A DNA stretch of 32,068 nucleotides from an uncultured Mycoplasmatota bacterium. Its GTDB lineage: Bacteria > Bacillota_I > Bacilli_A > RF39 > UBA660. Both the position numbers and the translations under genes were made by a program. Below are positions 18,066 through 25,668 of the stretch, piece after piece (position 1 is the first letter of the stretch; each line of letters opens with the position of its first letter). The DNA is taken from NCBI GenBank assembly GCA_947652325.1, contig CANTCQ010000012.1, positions 1-32,068 of the forward strand, written 5' to 3'. Below the pieces are notes generated by a model that saw only the letters and a list, made by a program, of their open reading frames with translations, did not search any database and was not told where the DNA came from.

Positions 18066-19196
18066 TTAATAAGCCATTAATGGAACATTTTTTGGGTCCA
18101 TACCATTGCTTGATAAAGCACTAATTACACTCGTTAATTTTTCTTTTGAGTACTTTTCAAGTACACTAGGATTCAAATAAATATCAATCGGTTCTTTTCC
18201 CAAATCTAGTAACATAGTTACTTTTTCTTTTAATTCTGAATCAATTAATAATTCTGCATGATTTACAAAAATTTCGGTTCCAACATTAGAATTTTTAACA
18301 AAACGGATATTATCTTCCATTAATTCTTCATTAAAATTTGCAATTAAAAAGTCAATTTCTTGTCCTGTAAAATCCAAGTAATCTATTCCATTATCAGCGA
18401 GTAATCGGATTAAATTATCTTTAGGATTTATTTCTAATGCACTAGTATCGATTGATGGTTGTTCGAAATCTTCCGAAACTTCTTCTGGAAGTGAAACATC
18501 ACTAACAGCATTTTTAGCCTCTTCAAACACATCTCCAAATGTTTTTCCGCTTCTTTCCTTCTCTTTTAATTTTTCATCATATTGAAATAAAGCATCTTCT
18601 GGAAACATTAATAATTTGGCTCCTTCACGTTGTTCTTCTGGAGTAAAATAAAATTGTTCTAACAAAGAAACAATAGAATCCCTTGTGATACTAATCTTAC
18701 CAGATAAAGCTAGTTCAAAATATTCATTTAACTTTTCTTGATTAGCAAGAGCAGAATCTCTACGAATATTTAACTCCTCAATGGTATTTATAGCAGCATT
18801 CATTTCTTCTTCGACTTTGACTAAGTTTTTTTCCGCTTTTTTAGTATCAAGTGTCACAGAATCAATAGTACGAGGTAATGCTTTATTTAATTTTTCAACT
18901 AAATTTTGAGGTTCAAAATCAATATTAAGACGGTCTAAAACAGTCGCATATTCATCACGATTTATGGTTGATAAAAGGTCTACTAATTTTTCACCTTGTT
19001 CATTTAATTCTTCATATAATTTTTCTAAATCCGATATTTTTAGTTGAAGTTCTTTTTTTTCTTCTGTTGTTCTAGTCTTTGTTTCCAAAGCTTTATTTCT
19101 TTGCTTGTTCATTTCAGCTAGAACAATGCTGTCATCTCCTCTTAAATTGTACATTTTATCTAGTAAAGCACTAACTTCCGGCGATAATGCCTTCAT
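18066..19196 (-). CDS. Unknown ~376-aa coiled-coil/helical protein, first gene of the operon
   Basis: ATG 19196 is favoured over ATG 19211, because GGGAGTGA lies 8 bases before it. The N-terminal half is a coiled coil (about 25-180: ALETKTRTTEEKKELQLKIS, DLEKLYEELNEQGEKLVDLL). An acidic linker (about 225-260) and a C-terminal helical-repeat region follow (DNLIRLLADNGIDYLDFTGQ; KEPIDIYLNPSVLEKYSKEK; then LTSVISALSSNGMDPKNVPL). The NP-L / L-x-x-x-I-x-x-L-x-x-x-G pattern recalls mTERF-type repeats, a weak hint of a nucleic-acid-binding alpha-solenoid. No membrane segment. Strong promoter at 19224-19252. Confidence 0.82.
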   Translation of the reverse strand: MKALSPEVSALLDKMYNLRGDDSIVLAEMNKQRNKALETKTRTTEEKKELQLKISDLEKLYEELNEQGEKLVDLLSTINRDEYATVLDRLNIDFEPQNLVEKLNKALPRTIDSVTLDTKKAEKNLVKVEEEMNAAINTIEELNIRRDSALANQEKLNEYFELALSGKISITRDSIVSLLEQFYFTPEEQREGAKLLMFPEDALFQYDEKLKEKERSGKTFGDVFEEAKNAVSDVSLPEEVSEDFEQPSIDTSALEINPKDNLIRLLADNGIDYLDFTGQEIDFLIANFNEELMEDNIRFVKNSNVGTEIFVNHAELLIDSELKEKVTMLLDLGKEPIDIYLNPSVLEKYSKEKLTSVISALSSNGMDPKNVPLMAY

Positions 19197-19223
19197 ACTA
19201 ATCACTCCCATATTCTATAACCG

Positions 19224-19252
19224 ATTATAGCAAAAGTATTTTAAAATGTAAA
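19224..19252 (-). promoter_or_regulatory. Strong promoter for the three-gene helical operon
   Basis: TTTACA (19247-19252), 17-base spacer, TATAAT (19224-19229) on the minus strand, with an extended TG (TGCTATAAT). It is one of the best promoters in the window, which implies real expression of the unknown operon. Confidence 0.82.
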
Positions 19253-19283
19253 CAAGATTTTTTCATTGTTCATATTTTTAAAG

Positions 19284-19292
19284 TTATCCACA
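19284..19292 (+). promoter_or_regulatory. Single perfect DnaA-box sequence upstream of the helical operon
   Basis: TTATCCACA, the consensus DnaA box, lies about 32 bases upstream of the -35 of the operon at 19252. Only one copy was noticed nearby, so this is not an origin. It may be chance, or a DnaA-controlled promoter. Confidence 0.35.
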
Positions 19293-19370
19293 AAAAATTC
19301 ACTTTAACAACTAAAAAAAAAGATTTAAATTAAGAGAAATAATGGTATGATATAAAAAAGGGTGATTAGT

Positions 19371-19940
19371 TTGAAAAGAATAATGATAGATATGGATGAT
19401 ACAATAACAATTGATGGTTATATAGACGTAGTTAATAAGTTTTTGAAAAAAAATATTACTTATGAAGATATTCCAAATTATTGGGTAGATGATATAGTAC
19501 CAGAAAGTCAATTGCCTAAATATTTAAAATTTTTTTATACTAAAACAAACGTATATGATTATGTAAAAATAAATGAAAATGCTATTGAGGTAATTGAAGA
19601 ATTAACAAAATATTATGAAGTAATCATATGTAGTGCTTATACAGATTATAGATATATCGAAAATTGTGTAAATATAGTTCCATATAAACATAAATGGTTA
19701 TTAAAACATTTGCCAAGTGTAAATCCTGATAATTTTATTTTTACAAGCAATAAAAAGTGTATTCAAGCTGAAATTAAAATTGATGATAAAATAAGTAATT
19801 TAGAAGACAATATTTCAGAAGTAAAACTCTTAATGACCGCTTATCATAATAAAAATATTTCTGATGAAAAATTAAAAGAAAAAAACATCATTCGCGTAAA
19901 TAATTGGAATGATGTTGCAGAAATTTTACTTAAACATTAG
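19371..19940 (+). CDS. HAD-superfamily 5'(3')-deoxyribonucleotidase-like protein
   Basis: TTG 19371 is chosen because AGGGTGA (19359-19365) lies 5 bases before it; the alternative GTG 19362 is part of that site. The 189-residue protein has HAD motif I IDMDDT (D7, D9, T11), which forms the phospho-aspartate, motif II ICSAYTD, and motif IV IDDKISNLED. Size and motifs fit the NT5C/YorS-type nucleotidases, which dephosphorylate deoxynucleoside monophosphates. The family often trims nucleotide pools and is also carried by phages. The cysteine before S in motif II is not unusual. It is convergent with the sortase gene and overlaps its stop by 11 bases. Confidence 0.82.
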   Translation: MKRIMIDMDDTITIDGYIDVVNKFLKKNITYEDIPNYWVDDIVPESQLPKYLKFFYTKTNVYDYVKINENAIEVIEELTKYYEVIICSAYTDYRYIENCVNIVPYKHKWLLKHLPSVNPDNFIFTSNKKCIQAEIKIDDKISNLEDNISEVKLLMTAYHNKNISDEKLKEKNIIRVNNWNDVAEILLKH

Positions 19941-20490
19941 AAAAAGAAATTAATTCAAACACATAAACATTTTGCATATGTTTATTTTTTTTATCACAAG
20001 TAATTAAAAGCAAATGACTCTTCTTTTTTTCACGTTGAATCAAAATAGAACCATCCTTTTTTTCTTGATAAACTTGAGTAAGTTGATAACTATACTTTAT
20101 TTGTTGATAAAAAATTACAGCTATATCCCCGTAATTTAATTTATCTAAATTTCGAAAATAAGCTACCTTACTATCACCACTATGTCCTGCTAAAATAAAA
20201 GCACTATATGTTTCATTAGGCATGGTAGAACCTTTAACAAGATACACATTCTTGTCCACATTATTTTCTTCACTATCAAAATCATATAAAAAGTTTTTTA
20301 TTTTTATTTTTGGTATTTCTAAAATTCCTAAATATTTTTTATTCGAAAACTTTGGAATTTTTTCTTTTTGCATCAACAAAACGCCATCTACTTGTTTCTG
20401 CCTAAAAAAAAGAAAAATTTTAGGATAAAAATAAAAAATAAAACCAATTAAAAAAAAGAGAGTTCCTAAAAACTTATACTTTTTTGACAT
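19930..20490 (-). CDS. Sortase, probably class D-like, lacking an obvious catalytic arginine
   Basis: ATG 20490 (MSKKYKFLGT) is favoured over TTG 20511; it overlaps the adhesin stop by 17 bases. A basic start and one membrane helix (7-24) are followed by the sortase fold (LGILEIPKIKIKNFLYD). The catalytic histidine is H103 in LAGHSG and the nucleophile C165 in LLITCDKKNK. Sortases join surface proteins to peptidoglycan or to each other. The third catalytic residue, an arginine a few positions after the cysteine, is missing: the segment reads CDKKNKHMQNVYVFE. Only lysines and a glutamine are there, so activity may use another residue. Its natural substrate is the adjacent thioester adhesin. 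Confidence 0.87.
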   Translation of the reverse strand: MSKKYKFLGTLFFLIGFIFYFYPKIFLFFRQKQVDGVLLMQKEKIPKFSNKKYLGILEIPKIKIKNFLYDFDSEENNVDKNVYLVKGSTMPNETYSAFILAGHSGDSKVAYFRNLDKLNYGDIAVIFYQQIKYSYQLTQVYQEKKDGSILIQREKKKSHLLLITCDKKNKHMQNVYVFELISFSNV

Positions 20491-22561
20491 ATTTCCGTAA
20501 TCCCAAACCAATGATTAGTAAAAAAAGAGGTACAAAATTACAAAGAAAAGTTTTATAACTAGCAGTGCTAGGAACATATACTTCTTGCTCATTTTCAAGA
20601 GTTAAAGAAACTTCTTCACCCTCCGCTTTAATGGAAAAGAAAAGTATATTATCACTTAATGCATATCCTTTTGGGGCAATAATCTCTTTTAAAAAATAAT
20701 TGCCATAAGGAAGTTTTGGTACAATTAATTTACCACTTTCATTTGTTTTTCCCTGATAAACCAGACTCCCATCCTCATAATATACTTCAATAAAAGCTTC
20801 AGGCAAAAAAGCTCCTGTTGCTGCATCTGTTTTGATAAAAAGTAACCTTCCTAAAAAAGGTTTATTAATAATTTCAATTTCAGTTTCAAAACGTGTATCT
20901 TCATTTACTACAAAAATAATATCTTCTATATAATGGTATCCTTCTTTCCCACTAATTTGCTTAATAATGTATTCTCCATAAGGAAGTGTAATTTCAGCAT
21001 ATCCTCTGTCATTTGTAACAAGAGTATTTATCACCTTATTCTCTTTTTTAGAAGAAATTACAAATTTTGCCCCTGCTTCATTTTCTAAATTTTGTAAAAA
21101 AGAATATACTTTGTGCAAAATAAGATGACTTTTATAAATTGTTTTATAAATCTCAATTTCTACAGGTCTTGCAATATTCTCACTTCTGATAGTAAAAGTA
21201 TATTTTTTTAAATCCAATTGATATCCTTTAGATGGAGTTATTTCTTGTAAGTAATAATCTCCTATAGTTAAACTATTTTTAGATAAAACTTGGCAATTAT
21301 CACCAATAATTAATTTCTCAAGCAATGTACCATCTTTTTTAAAAAGTCCATAAACGGCGCCTTTTAAAGTTGCATAAGAACTACTAGAAGTACAAGAATT
21401 TGTATCTTTATCATATTTTAACAATTTTACTTGCCCTAAAGTTTTTTTAGAATAAACAGTTAAACTTTGATTTAAATAATTAGGTGAAATAGTAAAAAAA
21501 TAACTAGCTGAATCTAAATTATAGTTCTTACCTGAAATTTCTTCTTTAATATAATATCTACCCATTTCCAAATTAGAAACAGAAGCATTACAATCATTAT
21601 CAATCACTAGTTTATTCACAAAAGTTCCATCTTCTTTATACAAATGATATACACTTCCCGCCAAAGAAGCGCCTTCTTGTGGTTTGCAAGCAAAATTTTC
21701 AAAATCATGTTTTTTTAACTGAAATGACCCAGATATAACTTCAAAATCAATACGCATATTGACAAGTTGGGTATTTCCAGGCGCAATTATATTTTGCCCT
21801 AAATCCGTATAATATACTACATAATCATGGAGCCAAACATCATCTCTCTTGGAAAGAAGAACATAGCCTTTTTCCTTGGAAATAGGTTGAATTGATAAAA
21901 TATTATCTTTTTTTGCAAAAAAACAATTTTGACAAGTCGCTACCTCAAAAGTATTTAAAATATTTTTTGAATCAACAAAATCATAAGAAGTTCCTATAGG
22001 AATTTTAGCATTGTTTGTTTGAAAAGATGGTTGTATTAAATAGTTAGAAACCAATCTTTCTATTTCTTCTATTTTTTCTTGTATCTCTTGAGGTATTGGA
22101 ATAACATATTTCCAAGGATCGGAAGGATTATTACGACTAGTAAATTGAAAAGATAATCCTAACTTTTGCCAAATAAGCGCTTGTGTAGCAACAATCCATT
22201 CTTCATCATCATGTCCATCATATCCCCATCCGAAATGAGCCACAAAAGAAACACTTTTTAGTACTTCTTCTGTTAAATTTACTTTTTCAGCTTTTTCCGC
22301 ATGAGAAGCATTATATAAGCCATTATATTTTACACTAGCTAAAGGAACACCTGGTTCAATACAAAAAACAGTGGCATCATCCCCAACCCGCATAAAATGT
22401 TCAAAATTTCCATATCGACCACTAGCATCAACATAACTATACCTACCAATATATTCTTTTTTAAAAAAATCCATTCTTGTACTAGCATAAATTTCTTTTA
22501 AAAAAAACAAACTGCCAAATAAAAGAATAAAGACTTTTAAAGAAATTCTTTTGAATTTCAT
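20474..22561 (-). CDS. Thioester-domain surface adhesin with SpaA-like repeats and sorting signal
   Basis: The 695-residue protein has a signal peptide (1-26, ending YASTRM) and a thioester domain: C67 in FCIEPG and Q127 in TQALIW can form the internal Cys-Gln thioester that covalently captures host targets. Four prealbumin-like SpaA/Cna-B domains follow (about 285-365, 385-455, 460-545 and 555-645), several ending in G-Y-x-(L/I) K-E (YYIKEEISGKNYNLD; YFLKEIIAPKGYALS). The C-terminus is a sorting signal: VPSTAS, a hydrophobic helix (FLCNFVPLFLLIIGL) and a basic tail (RKYVKKV). The motif is VPSTA, not LPxTG, closer to the LPxTA type recognised by class D sortases. AAGGAGGA precedes the start. 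The sortase gene is coupled downstream. Confidence 0.93.
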   Translation of the reverse strand: MKFKRISLKVFILLFGSLFFLKEIYASTRMDFFKKEYIGRYSYVDASGRYGNFEHFMRVGDDATVFCIEPGVPLASVKYNGLYNASHAEKAEKVNLTEEVLKSVSFVAHFGWGYDGHDDEEWIVATQALIWQKLGLSFQFTSRNNPSDPWKYVIPIPQEIQEKIEEIERLVSNYLIQPSFQTNNAKIPIGTSYDFVDSKNILNTFEVATCQNCFFAKKDNILSIQPISKEKGYVLLSKRDDVWLHDYVVYYTDLGQNIIAPGNTQLVNMRIDFEVISGSFQLKKHDFENFACKPQEGASLAGSVYHLYKEDGTFVNKLVIDNDCNASVSNLEMGRYYIKEEISGKNYNLDSASYFFTISPNYLNQSLTVYSKKTLGQVKLLKYDKDTNSCTSSSSYATLKGAVYGLFKKDGTLLEKLIIGDNCQVLSKNSLTIGDYYLQEITPSKGYQLDLKKYTFTIRSENIARPVEIEIYKTIYKSHLILHKVYSFLQNLENEAGAKFVISSKKENKVINTLVTNDRGYAEITLPYGEYIIKQISGKEGYHYIEDIIFVVNEDTRFETEIEIINKPFLGRLLFIKTDAATGAFLPEAFIEVYYEDGSLVYQGKTNESGKLIVPKLPYGNYFLKEIIAPKGYALSDNILFFSIKAEGEEVSLTLENEQEVYVPSTASYKTFLCNFVPLFLLIIGLGLRKYVKKV

Positions 22562-22753
22562 AATTTTTTTCCTCCTTCATTCTATATTTACAATGGCATT
22601 TTGTTATTTCCTTTAAAAAGCTATATAATTTTTGCCTATCTTTTTATAAGTTCTTAAATATTGCTATAACCTTTATTTATAAGTGTTTATGGCATTTTTA
22701 TTTTTGAAAGATATGCACATATATTTTTATAATTTCTTATATTTTTGCTTTCA

Positions 22754-22775
22754 AAAGTAGTAAATTGGTAGTAAA
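22754..22775. repeat. 22-bp direct repeat, left copy
   Basis: AAAGTAGTAAATTGGTAGTA plus AA is matched at 23384-23405 with a single change (G to A). The repeat is itself an imperfect tandem of GTAGTAAA. The copies bracket the hairpin cluster and the DUF1653 gene. Confidence 0.75.
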
Positions 22776-22814
22776 ATTTAGAAATTTTTTATGTATTAAT
22801 TGAAAATAATAAAA

Positions 22815-22982
22815 AATACTACGGAATACCATAGTATCTAAATATACTTTATGAACGAGACTAGTGGCGTAGACACTTAAGTCTTCGCCATAATAAAGAT
22901 AGTATTACCCTTATTATGTAGCATGAAGCATGTAGTATTAAAATAATTATTGCTAATATGCAATTGCATAATATTATTATGC
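22815..22982. repeat. Cluster of five inverted repeats, possible structured RNA or mini-element
   Basis: Within 170 bases: ATACTACGG/CCATAGTAT (22816-22837, one mismatch); TGGCGTAGAC/GTCTTCGCCA (22865-22890, one mismatch, GC-richer than its surroundings); ATAATAAAG/CTTATTAT (22890-22917, one bulge); the palindrome TATGCAATTGCATA (22957-22970); GCATAATA/TATTATGC (22966-22982). An outer pair AATACTAC (22815-22822) with GTAGTATT (22932-22939) could close the first three. No T-run marks a terminator. The first three plus the closing pair look like a multi-branched RNA. Confidence 0.6.
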
Positions 22983-23027
22983 TTCTTATAAAATTTCATT
23001 TTCAATATTTTAAATTTCTTTTCTATT

Positions 23028-23036
23028 TGATATAAT
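23028..23036 (+). promoter_or_regulatory. Extended -10 promoter for the DUF1653 gene
   Basis: TGATATAAT, with TTTTAA as a poor -35 17 bases upstream. A second TATAAT (23038-23043) overlaps the region. The gene starts about 55 bases downstream. Confidence 0.55.
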
Positions 23037-23091
23037 ATATATAATGAGTAAATAAGTAAGGGTAAAATTATTTTAAATTGGAGGAATAAAA

Positions 23092-23325
23092 GTGAGAGAA
23101 GTAAAAATTAATGGTATTTATAAACACTATAAAGGCGATCTATATATTGTAGAAGATATAATTTATCATAGTGAAACTGGCGAAAAAATGGTAGCATATA
23201 GAGCTTTGTATGGAGATAATAAATTATGGTGTAGACCTTATGATATGTTTTTAGACGAAGTAAATAAAAATGGTCAAAAATATAGATTTGCATTTCAAGA
23301 AATTAAAAGTATTCAAGAAGATTAA
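23092..23325 (+). CDS. DUF1653-family small protein
   Basis: A GTG start with GGAGGA 8 bases upstream. The 77-residue product has the family core: VKINGIYKHYKGDLYIVEDI, HSETGEKMVAYRALYGDN and WCRPYDMFLDEV, then YRFAFQEIK. DUF1653 is a compact beta domain with aromatic and basic residues found in many bacteria; its function is unknown. It stands alone on the plus strand with its own promoter and terminator, inside the region bounded by the 22-bp direct repeats. A complete domain with an intact ribosome binding site indicates that it is expressed. Confidence 0.9.
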   Translation: MREVKINGIYKHYKGDLYIVEDIIYHSETGEKMVAYRALYGDNKLWCRPYDMFLDEVNKNGQKYRFAFQEIKSIQED

Positions 23326-23335
23326 ATAATTAATT

Positions 23336-23371
23336 AAAACGATTAGATAGCAATAATATAAATCGTTTTTT
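23336..23371 (+). terminator. Terminator of the DUF1653 gene
   Basis: AAAACGATT (23336-23344) and AATCGTTTT (23361-23369) pair over 9 bp with a 16-base loop and a T-run. Confidence 0.72.
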
Positions 23372-23383
23372 AAACTACTTTGT

Positions 23384-23405
23384 AAAGTAGTAAATTAGTA
23401 GTAAA
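23384..23405. repeat. 22-bp direct repeat, right copy
   Basis: AAAGTAGTAAATTAGTAGTA plus AA, one base different from the copy at 22754-22775. It also contains the right arm of the palindrome CTACTTTGTAAAGTAG (23375-23390). Confidence 0.75.
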
Positions 23406-23460
23406 TAATATTTAAAAATAGACTATTGTTCTTTTATTTAAAGGGATATTAGGGTAATTA

Positions 23461-24129
23461 TTATTTTCCTATTAAAATAGGAAACTTTTTATACATATAT
23501 TCATTAGTATAATAATTATCATAAAATCTTCCTATAAATGTTTTAGGAGACACTCCTTTATTTCGATAAATCATACGAATAAAAACAGTATAAGACAAAA
23601 ACATATTAATAAAAAAGAAAAAAAGTAAAAATATATAGATTACATTTCCAATTTTTTGGGGGATTTTTTCAATCCATTTAGAAACAAAAGGATATACTAC
23701 TTTTAAAATAAGACTCCCCATAAAACCCCATGCTAACATATAAGGAATTGTAGTTCGTCCATGAATATTTAAAAACAAAGTAGAATAATCCCAAAATTTT
23801 ATGCCCAAAAAAAGTTCTAAAAATAAACTAGCCAAATATTCAAATATTCCACCTAACAAAGAAGCACATAAAAACGTTTTTAAAAACTTTCGTTCTGCGT
23901 TTTTGTTTCCTAAAAATATTAAAAATAAAATAAGACCAAAACCATAAAGTGTACTAAAAGGACCATATAACAAATCATGTCTACAAGTCCATTCTCTAAA
24001 TTGAACAAAAAAAACAATTTCTTCATAAAAACTTCCGACTAAACTTCCCAAAACGAAAAACGCAAAAATTTTTTTAAAACAAAACCCTTTGGCAAAATCT
24101 TTCGTATTTTCCTTTACCATAACTACCAC
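23461..24129 (-). CDS. CmpB-like integral membrane protein (PF06541, 'ABC-transporter type IV')
   Basis: The 222-residue protein has about five hydrophobic segments and the family signatures CRHDLLYGPFSTLYGFG, LGGIFEYLASLFLELFLGIK and DYSTLFLNIHGR. Despite the family name no ABC ATPase is encoded nearby, and no function is established. It is the last gene of the lipid operon, 33 bases after psd. With phospholipid synthesis genes upstream, a role in membrane composition is possible but is inference. The start could be ATG 24120 (MVKEN) as well as 24129; no clear ribosome binding site decides. Confidence 0.85.
   Translation of the reverse strand: MVVMVKENTKDFAKGFCFKKIFAFFVLGSLVGSFYEEIVFFVQFREWTCRHDLLYGPFSTLYGFGLILFLIFLGNKNAERKFLKTFLCASLLGGIFEYLASLFLELFLGIKFWDYSTLFLNIHGRTTIPYMLAWGFMGSLILKVVYPFVSKWIEKIPQKIGNVIYIFLLFFFFINMFLSYTVFIRMIYRNKGVSPKTFIGRFYDNYYTNEYMYKKFPILIGK
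23465..23490 (+). terminator. Plus-strand terminator overlapping the 3' end of the CmpB-like gene
   Basis: TTTCCTATT (23465-23473) and AATAGGAAA (23476-23484) are perfect complements with AA between, followed by CTTTTT. The T-run is only on the plus side. It may back up the DUF1653 terminator and protect the lipid operon from antisense transcription. The stem encodes the last codons of the CmpB-like protein. Confidence 0.55.
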
Positions 24130-24162
24130 TCTCTTTTAATAGTGTGGTTTTAGCAGCAAAAA

Positions 24163-24984
24163 TTATTCTTTTTCTCCGATTTTTTCTCCCATTTTAATAG
24201 GAATTTCCTCACCTGTCTTTGTTTTTTTAAAATAAAAGTCTGGAATTTTTACCGCATTTTCTTGAACTAATAAAACAATAGTACTTCCGCCATACAAAAA
24301 TTTACCTTTTTCTTCACCTTTTAAATAAGTATATTTTTCATGATAATTTTGAATTTTTCCAACAAAAAGAGCTCCAACTTCAATTTGTACAACTTTCCCA
24401 AAATGTTCTGTATTTAAAACAGTATACTCTCGTGCATTCTCCACAAAAACTGGATATTTTTCTAGCGCAATGGGCCGAACAGTATGAAGTTTTCCTGGTA
24501 TAAAAACATTTTCTTCCTTTGTTCCAGAATCAATATAACAATAACGATGATAATTATCGACACAAAGTCGAAAAACCAAACAAATACCATTCTCATAGAA
24601 GGAAGCAAGTTCTTCATTTTGCAAAAGAGAAGATATAGAATAATAACTTTGTTTTATCGGCAAAACTAATCCTTTTTGAATTTTATAAACACTTAATCTT
24701 CCATCCGAAGGCGATATTAAAACCGATGACTTCTTATCAATAGGACGCAATTCCTCATAAATTTTACGAGAAAAAAAATCATTAAAATTAGTAAAATCTT
24801 GATAATAATCTTCTAAATGTATTTTATTTTTATGTACAAAAGAATTTATAAAAACTTTTGAAAAATGTGTATTAAATAAAAAACCACCTAATTGAGAAAC
24901 AAATTTTGTTGTAAGCCCTTTTAACAAAAATCTTCCTAACAAAGTACCATATAAAAAACGAAGAATAACACTTTCCTTTTTCAT
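24163..24984 (-). CDS. psd: Phosphatidylserine decarboxylase
   Basis: The 273-residue protein decarboxylates phosphatidylserine to phosphatidylethanolamine at the membrane. Visible are the conserved SPSDGR (D94), NYHRY (H146, both part of the catalytic/maturation set) and the processing motif GGST (G232, G233, S234), where the chain cleaves itself before S234 to make the pyruvoyl group. Its length is a little short for the proenzyme but complete. The start lies 12 bases after pssA. pssA and psd next to each other mark the complete serine branch from CDP-diacylglycerol. Confidence 0.94.
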   Translation of the reverse strand: MKKESVILRFLYGTLLGRFLLKGLTTKFVSQLGGFLFNTHFSKVFINSFVHKNKIHLEDYYQDFTNFNDFFSRKIYEELRPIDKKSSVLISPSDGRLSVYKIQKGLVLPIKQSYYSISSLLQNEELASFYENGICLVFRLCVDNYHRYCYIDSGTKEENVFIPGKLHTVRPIALEKYPVFVENAREYTVLNTEHFGKVVQIEVGALFVGKIQNYHEKYTYLKGEEKGKFLYGGSTIVLLVQENAVKIPDFYFKKTKTGEEIPIKMGEKIGEKE

Positions 24985-24996
24985 CTAAAAAACCTC

Positions 24997-25668
24997 TCAT
25001 TTATTTAAAAATTGTAAGAAAAAATAAATAGTAAATTCAATTAGGCCCATCAATACAAATAGAAGTTTCCATTTTATTGTTAATTTTTTTAAATGAAATT
25101 TAAACACAAAAAGAAAAGACATACAAAGAACTATTCCAAAATAAAGTAAGCTCAAATCAACTGCAAAGATGTACTGCAATAATAAGATAACAGGAAAAAT
25201 AATAGCAGCCGAAGTAACTGGCAAACCTGTATAAACTTTTAATACTTTTTGATTATCTTCGATGACATTAAAATAAGCAAGACGAATTAAAGCAGCCAAA
25301 ACATAAAGTAATAAAATTCCATAACATACAACTTTTAATAAAATAGGACTACTAAAATTTGCAGTAAATGACTGTATAAAAGAAGAAGTGCGAAAAACAG
25401 ATATTCCAATACACATAGGAAGTACTCCAAAAGCTACCAAATCACAAAGAGAATCTATTTGAATTCCAAAACGCTTTTCTTCGGAAGAACGATTCTTCTT
25501 ACTACTGGCCACCTTTCCATCAAAACCATCAAAAAGTCCACATAGCATCAAAAAAAATACCCCGATATATGGAGAACCTCCACCCGAAAGAGTAAAGACT
25601 ATTCCCATACTTGCAGATACTAAAGATAAATAAGTTAACAAAACCGTATAATCATAAATTCCTATCAT
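24997..25668 (-). CDS. pssA: CDP-diacylglycerol--serine O-phosphatidyltransferase
   Basis: The 223-residue membrane enzyme with about six hydrophobic segments makes phosphatidylserine from CDP-diacylglycerol and serine. The CDP-alcohol phosphatidyltransferase motif is present: D50-G51, A54, then G68, D72 and D76 in LFDGFDGKVASSKK and RFGIQIDSLCD. The usual arginine after A54 is serine (S55), and the spacing to G68 is long (about 12 rather than 8). Other PssA of Clostridium type have R-T-K-K in this place. It overlaps the flippase-like gene by 17 bases. Confidence 0.92.
   Translation of the reverse strand: MIGIYDYTVLLTYLSLVSASMGIVFTLSGGGSPYIGVFFLMLCGLFDGFDGKVASSKKNRSSEEKRFGIQIDSLCDLVAFGVLPMCIGISVFRTSSFIQSFTANFSSPILLKVVCYGILLLYVLAALIRLAYFNVIEDNQKVLKVYTGLPVTSAAIIFPVILLLQYIFAVDLSLLYFGIVLCMSFLFVFKFHLKKLTIKWKLLFVLMGLIEFTIYFFLQFLNK

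Larger units (their letters stand above)
22562..23027. other. Long gene-free stretch before the DUF1653 gene
   Basis: About 470 bases between two divergent genes without a supported coding frame. It holds the left 22-bp repeat (22754-22775), the hairpin cluster (22815-22982) and a short direct repeat ATGGCATTTT (22593-22602, 22689-22698). Confidence 0.6.

Noticed and set aside
19284..19292. Replication origin
   Set aside because: One DnaA box only, no cluster, no dnaA or dnaN nearby.
22754..23405. CRISPR array
   Set aside because: Only two repeat copies 630 bases apart, no regular spacers, no cas genes.
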